DNA from: Medicago truncatula
Lineage: Eukaryota > Streptophyta > Magnoliopsida > Fabales > Fabaceae
Length of the DNA stretch: 64,000 nucleotides
Assembly (NCBI RefSeq): GCF_003473485.1
Contig: NC_053046.1
Location: forward strand, 258,001 to 322,000
Reading direction: 5' to 3'
A model generated the notes under the pieces. It was not told the origin of the DNA, did not search any database, and saw only the letters and a program-made list of their open reading frames with translations. The translations under genes were made by a program, and so were the position numbers. Of this stretch, positions 1 to 12,337 are shown piece after piece; position 1 is the first letter of the stretch; each line of letters begins with the position of its first letter.

Positions 1-961
1 ATAGGTTAGAAATTCCTGAACGTGAAAATATTGCTAGCAACGTCCAATTCGGATGAACTTTTCAACTAAGGCTAGAAATTTCTACGTGTTTTACCCAAAT
101 TTAAAGACAAATGTTAAAGAGCATCTACAATGGTAGTACATTAATAGGGACTCTTTGAATGGACAATGATGAACCATGTGTTGGGTCTTGAAGGGGGCTT
201 AAATCACCGAAAAGACATTACATTGGGGGGTTAAGAGTAACGATTTACTTGACACTCCTATATTGCGCTGTATTGTTGTTTGAAACTTTTGTTGATAGAA
301 CTTGAACAATGTTTGAAGAGGCAATTTTCATAAGTTTCTAAGAATGACTTGTAAAAATTGGAATCGTCCCTAGTTTTGATCCTCTCGACCGGATAGAAAG
401 GGAGTTTTATGTACTTTTAATCCAATATTTTCCGTTGAATTCTATCAATTATATGCCACTAAAGTCATTGTTTTAGACCTCAATTCAACTCCAAATAAAT
501 AAATATGCTGTTCAACGCACTAATTTTTTATGGTTTCCTAGTCTCCTTCCTCACCATTTTTAAACTTAACAAAAAGTTATACTTGTAAGGCCCCTCCCAT
601 GATCTCTTACCATTTATTTTATGGCATCACCATTTTTTAATACCTAAAAAAATTGCACACATATGATCTCTTCTTTGATTTAATTTGTTCAATTGGATAC
701 CTCAGTTAGCTTTTGCCTTTAGGTCTCATCTTGGTAGCTAAGTACATTTTTCTTGCCATCATCATTATTATTATTATTATATATTAGATGATGGTGGTGG
801 TGGATGCCGGAGCTCTGAAAGCTCCACAGATAATATAGTAAACATAGTGTATTTATTTTCTGGTGGTGATGGAGGTATACGTATGATATTACATTAGTTC
901 ATTTTGAATGCCATCCACTCCGACCACAATAGCTAGCAATAACATGAATTAGAAAACATGA
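1..961. other. intergenic, no gene seen
   Basis: AT-rich sequence without a convincing open frame or RNA gene. A short ATT microsatellite lies near 763-780. The last 200 bases are probably the 3' flank or 3' UTR of the minus-strand gene that ends at 962. Confidence 0.5.
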
Positions 962-1403
962 TTAGTTTCTGAAGTAACAGGTCTCGGAGAAGGTGGCAGC
1001 ACCATCAGGAACATCTTCCATTACCCATTCATGGCCAACAGGGAAGTAAATTCCAGTCCTTGGGTGTGGAACCCAGCAACTTGAATATGATGATGTTGAA
1101 TCCACTACTGCCTTCTTCCCTAAACTACCACTCTTTGTCTTTTGATCAACCAGCAGCTGCTTCGACCCAACTTCTCTTCCTAAGTATCTGCAGATCCCAG
1201 TAGTATTCTCCGCTCCCTTAGCTGTTCTCCTGCACCCGGTATTATAGTAGTAAGTAAGTTTCATTCACTCAGAATTGTGTTACACCAATATTGATTAATT
1301 TCATCATTAATTCATTAAAGGAAGGAGTAAGTTACTACGGTATTATATAAATTAAAGATACTATATATTACCGGAGATGTATGAACATGTTTGATCTTCC
1401 CAT
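962..1403 (-). CDS. small LEA-like (stress/desiccation type) protein
   Basis: Two-exon model read on the minus strand: exon 1 1403-1372 and exon 2 1229-962, with a GT donor at 1371-1370 and an AG acceptor at 1231-1230. Together they give 99 residues plus stop in one frame. The open frame alone could start at 1264, but the upstream exon joins in phase and lies about 115 bases below a TATA box, so I prefer it. The acceptor tract is poor in pyrimidines, which lowers certainty. The C-terminal half carries CWVPHPRTGIYFPVGHEWVM, then DVPDGAA and an aromatic FRN end. From memory this pattern belongs to small plant proteins annotated as late embryogenesis abundant (LEA_3-like) or desiccation-related. 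The exact biochemical role in that family is unknown; protection under dehydration is assumed. The N-terminus is basic and could be a targeting peptide. Confidence 0.6.
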
Positions 1404-1517
1404 GAATCAGTACGTACGTACGTACGTATCGGAAGCTGCTAATTGATATGAAATATTATTGTCTAGACAAATATATATTGAAATTAACCTGCCAATTCAC
1501 AGGGTGAAGTGATGCTT

Positions 1518-1525
1518 ATTTATAA
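1518..1525 (-). promoter_or_regulatory. TATA box of the LEA-like gene
   Basis: TATAAATA on the minus strand, about 115 bases upstream of the proposed ATG at 1403. This fits a transcription start near 1490 and a 5' UTR of about 85 bases. Confidence 0.5.
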
Positions 1526-2370
1526 TGCAATGGACTACTATACAGATCTCGCAAGTACGGGTCCAATAAAGAAGAATAAATTCTTTTGCACATGAGAATG
1601 CAACAGCATAAATATACCGATATGTTCTTTTGAAGAAAATCAATCTGCGCTTTCATTATAAACCCTTGCTTTTCCCACTCCTTTCTCCAACTAATTCAAT
1701 ATGGATTAAACGAATGTCTATTTTCTTACCAAAATCATAAATGAATATTAACGTCTATTTAAATTGTACATCAATTTTGTTGTGTGTATTATAGGCGAAT
1801 ATAATAATATATAACATCGATCATCATACTGTCATGTCTTGCTACTTTTCATACTGAATTTCAGTCATGGATGTATCTATTCTTCCCCGAGTAAAATGCG
1901 TGTACGAATAAGCACCATGCATGGATCGATCAATAATTAAACACCATGGATCCAGTCTCAAAGTAATGTTATCTTTTTCTTCTTTTGCCTCAAACAAAGT
2001 AAAACGTCAACTATCATGTAACTTAATCTACTTTTTTTTTTGTTACAATAACTTAATCTACTTTTCTTATATATATATATATATATATATATAAAGAAAA
2101 ACTACATCTTTGAGCACTTTTAGGTTGAATTTTTGTTTTCAAAAATACCCTCAATTTTCAATACAAATAACACATATAACAAATAGTTCAAAATAAATTT
2201 AAATATTAAAATAAATGTAACAAACACAATATCATATATATATATATATTTTTTTTTTTTTTGTTATTTTTCCTTTATCATTTAAAAGTGTAACAAATTA
2301 GATGAATATATTTATACTTGCTTTTTCATCATTTCAATTATACCCTTAAACAACTTTTTCTATAATAAAA
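1526..2370. other. intergenic AT-rich DNA with a TA microsatellite
   Basis: No gene seen. A TA dinucleotide run lies at about 2071-2092 and further TA/T runs at 2236-2260. Confidence 0.5.
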
Positions 2371-2373
2371 TTA

Positions 2374-2547
2374 GGGAAATGTTAACTAGTGCCTTAAGGG
2401 CACTCTTTAAGGACTTGAAATAGTAAATTTTTATGGAAAATTGTGCATTCAATACATCGGAAATTGAAGTGTTAAACTTTTTTAAGAAATAATTTCTTAA
2501 TTGAGAAACCTTAAAGAGTGCCCTTAAGACACTCGTTAACAAGACCC
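2374..2547. mobile_element. MITE, PIF/Harbinger (Tourist-like) type
   Basis: A 174-bp element whose ends form an imperfect inverted repeat of about 39 bp. Each arm starts with GGG and contains GTTAAC, CTTAAGGGCACTCTTTAAGG and close variants. The element is flanked by TTA on both sides (2371-2373 and 2548-2550), the 3-bp target duplication expected of PIF/Harbinger elements. It has no coding capacity. Confidence 0.8.
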
Positions 2548-2828
2548 TTAAAATTATTATTGGTGTCATTATTTTTTTGTTAAATTGTATTATTGTCGGT
2601 GTCGTTGAAATAGATAATCATGGTTACCTTAAAAAAAAGATAATCATTGTTAGCTTGATTTTTTATAACTTGAAAGCAACACACATTTTGTATTTTTTTT
2701 AATTTTAATCAAAATCAAAATTTCATAAAAAAAACACCGTTCATAATTTTCAAACGTTAGCGCAATAAAAAAGCGGAAAAACGTGCACGTTAGTGCCCGT
2801 CTTTTCACTAGTATACATAATACTTGTA

Positions 2829-3687
2829 CTCCCTCCATTCCTTTTTAAGTGTCGTTTTAGAAAATTTCCATAAAAATAGCAAAGTGTATTTTTACACATT
2901 TTCTTCCTATTATACCCTCAATTTAATCCACTAACATATCTCTATTTTTTGGCACACTTTATCTTTCCAAAAAATTTAATATGTTATATTTTTCTCGTAA
3001 CAATTTTTTTTAAGATCGTAACAAACATTTGTTACTTAGTATCTTTTTCTCCAACAAATTATTCCTTTTATTTTTTGCACACTCTCTCTCATAACAAAGA
3101 TAATTTTCTAAATATTGTTGAGCACATCTCTTTAATTAATTTAAGTCAATATAAAATTATATTGATGAAACTTATTCTTCTTCATCGTCATCTTATTTTT
3201 TTCTTGTATATTGTCAAACGAATTTTCAACTACTTCTCCCTTTTCACCTTCCATGAGCAGTTCCAATGAGTCTTCCACTCTTTCTTCCTTTTGAACATTC
3301 ATGAAGTTTTTATTTGTTTTTCTCTCAAATTGTTCTTTTACTTTGCACTTGAAATTTTTAACAATTATTCATCTTATTTATAAAATTTTAACTCTTCATA
3401 AAATCATTATTATATGTAACAAAATTTTGTTTAAATAAGATAACAAGAAACAAATTTTGTTTAAAAAAATAAATAAACTTTGTTTAAAAAAAATAAACTT
3501 TAGTTTTCCAAATATATAGCATTAATTAGTTTTATTAAAAAAGATAGGAGTAACCAAACAAAGAAAAAGTTATGAGTAATTGACAAAGGGTATAATTGAC
3601 AAATCATATCCTTAAAATACTAAAATGACAGTTAAATAGGAACAAAAAATTCATCCTAAAACGACACTTAAAAAGGAACGGAGAGAG
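2829..3687. mobile_element. non-autonomous mariner/Stowaway-type element, 859 bp
   Basis: The ends are inverted copies starting CTCCCTCCATTCC / CTCTCTCCGTTCC and continuing with TTTTTAAGTGTCGTTTTAG. TA dinucleotides flank both ends (2827-2828 and 3688-3689). The CTCCCTCC start and TA duplication are hallmarks of plant Tc1/mariner elements. At 859 bp it is long for a MITE, but the interior is AT-rich and shows no transposase. The 106-codon open frame inside it has no recognisable domain. Confidence 0.75.
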
Positions 3688-3689
3688 TA

Positions 3690-4325
3690 TTTGACTACTA
3701 AAATGATCTTTATTGAAAGGATTAGATGTAGCATTTAGTTAAGTGCCCCTCATTTGTTGAAATGAAATTTATTTACACTTCTTTTTATACTTTTATCTTG
3801 TCTACGGCTTTTAACAAGAGTAGTAATATGCCTTTATTAAAGGTTTTATAAATTCTCACTTTTTGATAGAAAGAGTATGAAGATTTTAAGAATATAGTTG
3901 AAAAACAAATTGCAATTTTAGATTTCTAAAACACCTATTTTATTTAATTTTGTAAATTAAGATATTGATGTGCACAAGACTTGACATTTAAATGGTTCTC
4001 TCAACACATGTGTTTTTACAATGACGAACAAGGGCGAACTTGTTCAAGGCTTGGTATGACTATTGCAAGTATACTAGCCCAATCCAAACTTATTTTATTA
4101 ATATTCAAACCCAAATTTTATATTACATATCTTCAATTTAGAAAGATGTAATACAATGATCATGTGTGATTTTAGTTGTTGAAATATATCATGACCATCA
4201 TCACAAGAGAGAGACCCAATGTGAAGTAAAGCATATATATGGTGGTGGGGCCAGTAGAAGAGAAGCAACGCGTGAGTCTAGTCAATGTTTATGTCTGTCG
4301 TATTTTGACTTCCTTTCTTCTACCT

Positions 4326-4364
<39 letters not shown>

Positions 4365-4392
4365 ACTCTCTTTCTTAACTCAGAAAGAAAGA
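3690..4392. other. 5' flank of the LRR gene, with a CT microsatellite
   Basis: No gene seen. A (CT)n run at 4332-4362 lies 30 bases before the LRR start codon and is probably in its 5' UTR. Such CT tracts are common in plant leader regions. Confidence 0.5.
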
Positions 4393-6132
4393 ATGAATAT
4401 GTGTAGTTTGATTTATCTGTCTGTGTTACTTGTCCTCATCCTTCCTCTCCCATCATCTCTTTCAACAAACTCTGAAGGTAACGCACTTCATGCTTTCAGA
4501 ACCAGACTTTCTGATCCCAACAACGTCCTTCAAAGCTGGGACCCTACTCTTGTTAACTCATGTACTTGGTTCCATGTTACCTGCGACTCCAACAATCATG
4601 TTATTCGCTTGTAAGTTACTAACCAGAATATAGATCCATTTCATTTCTTCATAGGGTTGGTTATTTATGCTTCTATTCTAATAATTTCATTTCATTTCAG
4701 AGACTTGGGCAATTCTAACATCTCTGGTACTTTGGGACCTGAATTGGCCCAACTAACCCACCTCCAATACCTGTACGTTTCTTAAATCATGTGTTGTGTT
4801 TTGTTGTCCCTCCTCCCTCCCTCAATTATTATATTTATTTATTTTGCATTTGCAGGGAACTCTATAACAATAACATATATGGCAACATTCCCAACGAACT
4901 TGGTAACTTAAAGAACCTTATTAGTATGGATTTGTATAATAACAAATTTCAAGGTGTTATCCCTAACTCCTTTGCCAACTTGAACTCACTTAAATTCCTG
5001 TAAGTCCAAATATATATATATATATATATCTTCTCTTTATCTTAGTTTCTTCCATACATCAATTTAATCATTTTTGCATTTATCATGTAGACGCTTAAAC
5101 AACAACAAGCTTACAGGACCCATTCCAAGACAACTCACTCACCTTCAAAATCTTAAATTCTTGTAAGTTTCTTTCTATGCCTTTTTCCCCTGCTCATCCA
5201 GTTATTATTATGTAATGGAGAGAGAATATTGTTTAAGTTCAATTTCATTTCAGATTTAATTTGAAACCATGATTGTGATCGTGCAGTGATGTTTCCAATA
5301 ATGACCTCTGTGGAACAATACCAGTAGATGGCAACTTTGGATCTTTCCCAGCACAAAGGTAATACAATACACTAACTGTTTGCAGGCACTATGTGTTCAA
5401 ATATCATGATAAATGATGTTCAAAATAATCGTTAATAAGTTGTGTCACATTATATTTGTTAACGGTCAATTTAACTACCTTAACCCTATATTTGAATTGT
5501 GTTAACCGCCTAATTTATCGGCAAAATTTTATGTCAAATGAGCTGATTGATAAATCTACTAGTTTAACCGCATATTAATTTAGCAACTCTTAATCTACTA
5601 GATTTACTATTCAGAACTTACAATACAATTCATCATATTATACAACTAGCATGTGAAATTGTGGTAGAATAAAACCAAGATCCATACCATCGTACACCAC
5701 ACCACGGTTCTGAAAATCATCTGTTGGATTAATTCCAACATGAATCCTGCTGAAAATAGGAAGCATCTTCACTTAATATACAACTACATCACTTTCAGTA
5801 ACTGTTACCTTATCAAGCATCCTAGCATGTCTCATTTATACGAGTCATCTGGAAATTTTGTCCACTACTTTAGTGACTAGCTTATTATCATTATTGAACT
5901 AAGATAAAATGACCATATTTAGCATGCATGAGATAATAATTTATTTGAATTAAAGATGAGATACACTAAATACTTTTGCAAAGTATCTGACTTCTTAGAG
6001 TAGTCGCCCAAACTTGTATTCATAATATTTGAAGCTGAAGTATATGTTTACTACTTTTGTTTCAGTTTTGAAAATAACGGACTCAACGGCCCAGAACTGA
6101 AAGGACTGGTTCCTTATGATTTTGGATGCTAA
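4393..6132 (+). CDS. secreted leucine-rich repeat protein (SERK-ectodomain-like)
   Basis: Six exons: 4393-4610, 4701-4772, 4856-4999, 5091-5162, 5287-5358 and 6066-6132. They total 645 bases, or 214 residues, with every junction GT-AG. Exons 2-5 are 72, 144, 72 and 72 bases, so each encodes whole 24-residue LRR units, as in SERK genes. The product has a hydrophobic signal peptide (about residues 1-24), an LRRNT_2 cap with the SCTWFHVTC motif, about five LRRs (NxLxGxIP type) and a short tail containing NGPELKGL. There is no transmembrane segment or kinase. It matches plant ectodomain-only LRR proteins of about 215 residues (the At5g21090/LRR1 group), which are apoplastic or membrane-associated and linked to defence and hypersensitive response in other species. 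Intron 5 (5359-6065) is the longest and holds no gene. Its role here is inferred from family. Confidence 0.9.
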
Positions 6133-7552
6133 GAAAGGCAGAAGAATTCGACAACTGGCCATCGCTATGAAGAGGCTTCTTTACTTGGGCAGTTAGCAGT
6201 ATCGGAGATGTATGATTGCTGCAAAATGAATCTAAGTAGGACACACATGTACGTCCAAATATATGTAATAGTAAATAAGATGATATTAGCATCTGTCTCT
6301 GGTTGCAGACTGCATAGCAAGACTAGGATCATGTTAATTGTTAAGTAAACGTGCCTCGTGGTAACTATTTTCCTTTTGTTTTTATATAATCACATAAAGC
6401 AAAAGGCTTTAATATTTTGTTTTTGATTCTTGAATATTTTTCAGACAACCGTTTTCATGCTGATGTTCTGATATGTTTCACAACTGTAGAAACACATTTG
6501 TCTAGAAATTAAAATGCTTTAGAAAACGATTGAAAGTGGGACTTCTATGATGCTTCAAACTCAAAAGGGTCAAAGTGATTTGCTGCCTAATTCTTCTGTT
6601 TAATTTGGTAGTCCATAGGAAGTTTGGCCAAATTCATGATCCAGCACAGGACGAGTTATTCTGACAATTTTATTTTTGGTGTTAACCTTCCGGTTCATAG
6701 GGGCCCTTGTAATCCGGAGTTCGGTCGTGAGGTAAGGATAGCCGTCACGTGCTAAGAATTGTTCCACCCAAGAATCGAACTCGGATAACCACTTGAGCTC
6801 AATTGTGTGGTTTATTCTGACTCAATTTTCATTTATGATAAATCTTGTACATTATTGTAACAAAACGACAAATTTGTTCCTGTTCCTGCAAAGCATTTTT
6901 CCGAGTTAATGTTATTATAGTTTAAATGTGCTCAATTGAATCATGACTACATCTTTTGATCAATAATCCTCAGCATAGTCTTTTAGTCAATTCTTTGCAC
7001 AATCAATCACTATGTCTGATGCAAAATAAGCAAGACAGTAGATTTAAAAACAAAACTCAAAATGCAGCAATGTACAATTAAGAGTTGTGTAAATGTGAAT
7101 CAAAATAAAACCTGTCTAAAATAGTGTTTGGAAATGTATAAAATTGTAATGACACCATAAATTGAACCAAATGTTATCCTTTAAAGAGACTATTGGACAT
7201 GCATTGAGAAGACCTATGATGCAGAAACAAACATGTTGTAACTGATAAGAATTTTCATTGATAGAAAATAATTATAATTCTTTGTTAAATTGATTGTAAT
7301 AACAAATGTAAAATATAAGCAAGGTACAACAAACAAGATTTGGTCATGCTCTTTTCACTATTCAGCCATCCTACAGAACTCTGCTTCTACTCTTTGAATA
7401 TCTGTTTTACAGTGGCCCCTCTCAATACTTGAATCAACAGTATAATGGAAAACCGTGTCCATCTCTTGCTACCTTAATAAAGTCTATGAAGACCATAATA
7501 TTCAACAATCTAATGTGAATTTTCTATGAAAAATACGTCAAGACAAGACCCT
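6133..7552. other. intergenic between convergent genes
   Basis: 3' flanks of the LRR gene (+) and the transporter gene (-). No coding sequence seen. A possible SINE lies at 6680-6811. Confidence 0.5.
6680..6811 (-). mobile_element. possible tRNA-derived SINE fragment
   Basis: On the minus strand an A-box-like AGCTCAAGTGG is followed by a B-box-like GAGTTCGATTC. Beyond lies a GC-richer body containing GGCTATCC, CTCACGACCGAACTCCGG and GGTTAAC, then an A-rich end. A-box and B-box are closer together than in an intact tRNA head, so the copy is rearranged or the assignment is wrong. The body resembles repeats I remember as abundant in legumes. Confidence 0.45.
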
Positions 7553-9348
7553 CTACTTTGGATTAGAATCACTTTCCATTAAAGACAATTCTTCTTCCAC
7601 CATAGGCAATGGTGAGCTCATAGGAAGCTCTGTGTCCTTGTTTTCATGACCAACCAGTTCTGAATCAATTGAATGCCAACCATTGGAAGGTGATGACAGT
7701 TGTTCCGCTTCAAACAGTAACCAATTTTTATTCTTGGCTTGAACCAAGATAGGGTACAAGATAAATCCAACGATCACTACCGCTCCACTTACAAAGAACG
7801 TTCTCAAAGAAGCGAGACACATAACAAGAATAAGTAACAGAGCAGGAGGCAAACAAAGCATGGCCGCCCCAAATGTTTGGAACGGAACTCTGAAAGGTCT
7901 ATAAAGATTTGGCTTCTTCAATCTCAAAGTTATAAAAGCTGCAAACTCAAGAAGCATTCCTATAGCATATAAGAAATTGAGGAACTCCAGTATTTGCTGA
8001 AAGCTCATCCATGACAAGAAGATAACTCCAGTTGCAGAGAACAAAATGCTAATAGTCGGCGTTCCATACTTAGACCTAGAAAGTTTATAGTACCACATCA
8101 ATGTTAGATCACTGTTACCTTTTTGTTCAAGCAATTAATATCAAATTTGAAAGTACTAATCTACCACTCTCACTTAAGACTAAATGGTAGGTACTACATC
8201 CAATACAAATCCCCTTTAAGAATGAAGTTTCAAATCTTCCATCTATTTTTCAAAACAGATAACCTTGTTGCTTACATACAATCTAATTAAAAGAAAGAGG
8301 GTATCATCAATATCATCATAGTTGAATTTTAGTTTCATTTGTACCTGGGAAAGAGAAAGAGGGTATTGATATTGACCATTGAGACATAAAACATTATTAC
8401 TGACCTTGATGAGAATACAGCTGGAAGCAATCCCATCTTGCTCATTCCAAGAAGTTGAAAAGCATCACTACTCATTTCTGCTTCAAACAATCCAAGGTTA
8501 GACATGGCAGCGGCAGCTTGAATCCACAGTTTAAGCCAAAAACCACCAATCAACATCCCGACTTCAGAAAAATAACCATCAGCCCATTCAGTTGGAGGGG
8601 AACTCAAAGCACCAGTTCCTGCTAGCAACGGAATCAAATACGAACAGACCACCAAAAGCAACCCCCAAAAAAGTGCTTTAGGAAAGGTTTTACTTGGATT
8701 ATCAACCTCTCCAGCAAGTGTACTAGCCTTATCCCAATAATTCAAATTCCAAAACATGTTATTGAAGTAACCACGCCAATTGACCTTATTAAAATCGACA
8801 ACAAACCATCGGCTTAGTCTGATTTTGGGAACAGAAAGAACAAAGATAGCAAGAAAGGGTAAAAGTGAAAAAATGGTTAAAACAACAGCAGAGAAACCAA
8901 CAATGTGAAGACCTCTGTAATTCAAATAAGTAAGAGAAAAAGTGATCCCTAAGAGAGCAGGAATTCGGGCTAACATAAGATTAAAAATAGGAAAAGAATG
9001 TTTCAAGTAATCAAGAAACAAAACAGGATAAAGAGCATTGTCCATAACACCACTGAACCATTTCCAAAAACCTTGTTGAAAACCCCAAAAGGGACCAAAA
9101 GAAGAGGATATCCAAAGAACATAGCCACCGTTGTGAGGGAAAGCAGTGGCAAGTTCGGCGGTGACGAGAGCTTCAGGGACGCTCCAAATGAGAGGGAAAA
9201 GGAAGAAACCGAGTAAGGATAGAAGAGGACCACCGCCGGTACTAACAGAATCCTCAACTCCGAATGGACCGCCGGAGACTTCGTAGAAGATTAGAGCAAT
9301 AAGAGGTAATAAGGTTAGTTTTGGATTTGATTTGGCATCATCCATCAA
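7553..9348 (-). CDS. polyamine/amino-acid uptake transporter, PUT5/LAT type
   Basis: Two exons on the minus strand: 9348-8405 and 8075-7553, joined at a GT-AG intron in phase (AG|G). This gives 1467 bases and 488 residues, the usual size for the family. The protein is an APC-superfamily permease with about 12 hydrophobic segments. Motifs include ALIFYEVSGGPFGVEDSV in TM1, PEALVTAELATAFP in TM2, the WKWFSGVMDNALYPVLFLDY region and NYWDKASTLAGEV. The hydrophilic C-terminal tail is acidic. Plant members (PUT1-5/LAT, including RMV1) import polyamines and paraquat across plasma or endomembranes. The closest remembered Arabidopsis match is At3g19553 (PUT5). Substrate preference cannot be read from sequence. 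No frame break is seen. Confidence 0.9.
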
Positions 9349-12337
9349 TAGAATAAAGGTACCAATTCGGACGAGATTAACTTCTTGCTTGTTAATATTT
9401 TTATTCAGATCTGTTCACAGCACAACCTTCATGTTGCTTAACTTCTTGAATCAATTAATAAATCAATTTTTTCATTACTCATCATATTAGTTGTTTTTTT
9501 TTTTTAATCTTTCACACCCGTCAACCTTAACAAAATGCTGTTGCCCTTTTCCCTCTCTCATACATTCACAACATTATTGGTGTTTGATCTTGATCCGATG
9601 GCTTAGAAAAAGCTGTTTTAATTGTAAATTTATTATTTTAAAAATACTGATTTTAAATTAGAACTGCTCTTCATCTGTAGTCAATTAGTTTGGATAATGT
9701 ATTTCAATATGTAAGGTCATGATTCAAATCTTCCACACTTCATTTATTCACCTTTAAAAAAAGTGAATTTTTAAAAACTCGTGTTACTATTACTAATTTG
9801 GCTTGTGAAGGTAGTTCCTCCTTGATTACCTATGAGCAATGTGTTACTCAAGTTAGTTTTAATTATTTTCTTAGCCGCTAATACTGGTGTTTCTATACAC
9901 CTCATTTAATTACAAGTTAGTTTTCTATTTTGGGTTTTGACCCTCTGTTCTAAAAAAAACAAGAACATGTGTTATTTCATTTTACCATCTTGTTCTAAAA
10001 AACTAAGAACTTGCTGTGTTACTTTATTTAGAATAAAACTTACTATGGGTCCTTGTTATACTTTACATATATCATATTCTCTATTAAAAGTACACAAGAA
10101 CAAAAAAAAATCATAGAAAAAATAAAATAAGACTGAAGTCGTCTTAAACTGTCTTAAAATGACATCATGAGCAAATAAAAAAAGTGCATCTTGAAACTAT
10201 CTCATGCTTATGAAGTGCCATTGTCTGTAGGTTTTATCTTCATGCGCAGGAAGGAAATTATGGAAGCGATGATTAAACAAAGTTTTCACTGCAAACAAAA
10301 GAAAATTGTGATTTGCCAGCCACATTTTGTACGGTGAAAGTGTGTTATTTTACGAGACAATACCATTTTAACATCAATATAGTGGCATTTTTACTTCTAG
10401 ATATAGGGAGAGATGTGTGCCTTTTCCTTTCTTGGTAAATATATGAATAAGAATTATCTAACTGTAGCTTGCTCAAAATTAGTATAGATTCGTGGAATGG
10501 AGAAAGAAACGTGTGGCGACTATACTAAGTAATTACCGACAAACTAAAAAAAACAATGACAAATGTTAGTTATTAGATTAATTTTACTCCTTCGTCCGAC
10601 TTTGAACACCTCCAACTCCTTTAACCCTTTTAACTCTTGGCTCAAACCAAATGAGCTACCAAACTCTCCCTAGTGACAAACTAATATTAACATGCATTCA
10701 GAAATTGTCTTCATTCTTTTTACCTATCACATATCATAAGATGCATTCAGCAAAAACAATGGGATCTCAACATGTTCAACTGTATTTCGAGGAAATAAGC
10801 AATGATTAAAAAGGCATCACATGTTTAAAATTTGAATGAAAAGCAGAAAGAAAAAGTGTTTAGTACGTGAAAAGAAAAAATACATAGCAGAAAAATAAAT
10901 AAGACATCTATTGAGTCTTTGTAATGAAGGATAAAAGGAAAAAGAACAAAATAAGCTTGAGTATCAATTTCTCATAAAAGAAACATAAAAATTAATATCC
11001 TTAAGAATTATAAATTCTGCCATTCCTCTAAAACCATAGGCTTATAATGCTCACAGTAAAGCATCTTTGCCCTCTTTGCACAGCCCAAAACAACTAAAAC
11101 CATATGAGAAATGCCCCATACTCCGGAAAAAATAAACATTCAACAAATATGCCAAAGGGCTCACAAGTAATATGCCAAAGGGCAGTTATTGATATCATTG
11201 ACCTGTGTTATTTCCATAAACAAACGGGGAGGAGATTTAAGCATCATATTTCTATACCAGTATCTTATTTATTTGTAGATTTTAAGCGACTCTTGGTTCA
11301 ATGAAGACAGATGTATTGGATAACTTATTTGATTGACAGACAACATTTACACAGCTTATAGTATTTGGGAAGAGGCACCAGTAATGAAGTGGCATTGGCA
11401 AGTATTCATTCAAAAAGTAATTATTACAGATACTTACACATGTGAATAACGAAAGATTACAAAATAACACCAGTTTAAGTGGGAAAATTCTTATGTACAG
11501 ACTCGATAGGGTAAATTATTATGTAAAGATTCTATTTTATTCAATAACGATAACATGATAAATGTCATGCCCGCTTGATAGGCTGGGAATAATGTCTAAC
11601 TACTCTTTTCATGAGAATTGATAACTTCTCCGTCCCTTGTTTTCTCACTTTACTAATTACTTGTTTTAGATGAGTCAAATCCAATGTCCAAAGTGTTATT
11701 GTTTTTTCACAAAGTAGTGGAGTTGTTCCTTCCCAACACTAGTTTCATTAAACAATTCATGTTATCAAAGTGTTTCGTCTTCCATCTGCATTGCTGCATC
11801 CATCCTCTTTCATCTATCATTTTATCTCTAGTGTCTTTTTATGTTCGGTCATAGCAGCCATGACAACCACTTATGTCCCACTTCATGTGTTTTCTTAACT
11901 CTTTTTTTCTTGTTCATTAGTATCTAGAGAATCGAGTTGTCATTTCCAAACATCTGAAACACATACATTGGGCAAAGAGGGAGTGAAACAGGTAGTAGTA
12001 ATCCATGTTCAGCATTAGACCTATATTTCCACTTTCTAAAAGTTGTAATTTCAAATTTCCTAATTTAAGCAAAACATGGCCAATCAGAATCCTATAGATT
12101 GTATTCCCAATAAAAAAAAATCTGACTCTCCATCCAGAATTGTATGATATTCAAACATCAAACAAAGTATTTCACAAGGTAGTACTTCAAATACGCAAAA
12201 ATATAAAACAGCTAATCCAAATGTTATGTAGAAACTGAAAAGATCCAAATTCAGTGCATAGAAGTATTGATTCTCACCAAAACTACAAGATATGTAAATA
12301 ATAAACCCTGGTCAAATCCTAGACGAACCTTCAGGCT
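9349..12337. other. 3-kb intergenic region without a recognised gene
   Basis: Upstream flank of the transporter gene and downstream flank of the zinc finger gene. Several 60-70-codon open frames occur, but none has a motif or plausible splice structure. No transposon ends were identified. Confidence 0.45.

Noticed and set aside
2949-3269. 106-codon frame inside the 859-bp mariner-like element, considered as transposase
   Set aside because: Phe/Leu/Ile-rich translation of T-rich DNA; no DDD/DDE pattern or helix-turn-helix.
9003-9257. 84-codon minus-strand frame in the transporter gene
   Set aside because: Shadow of the PUT5-type coding sequence in another frame.
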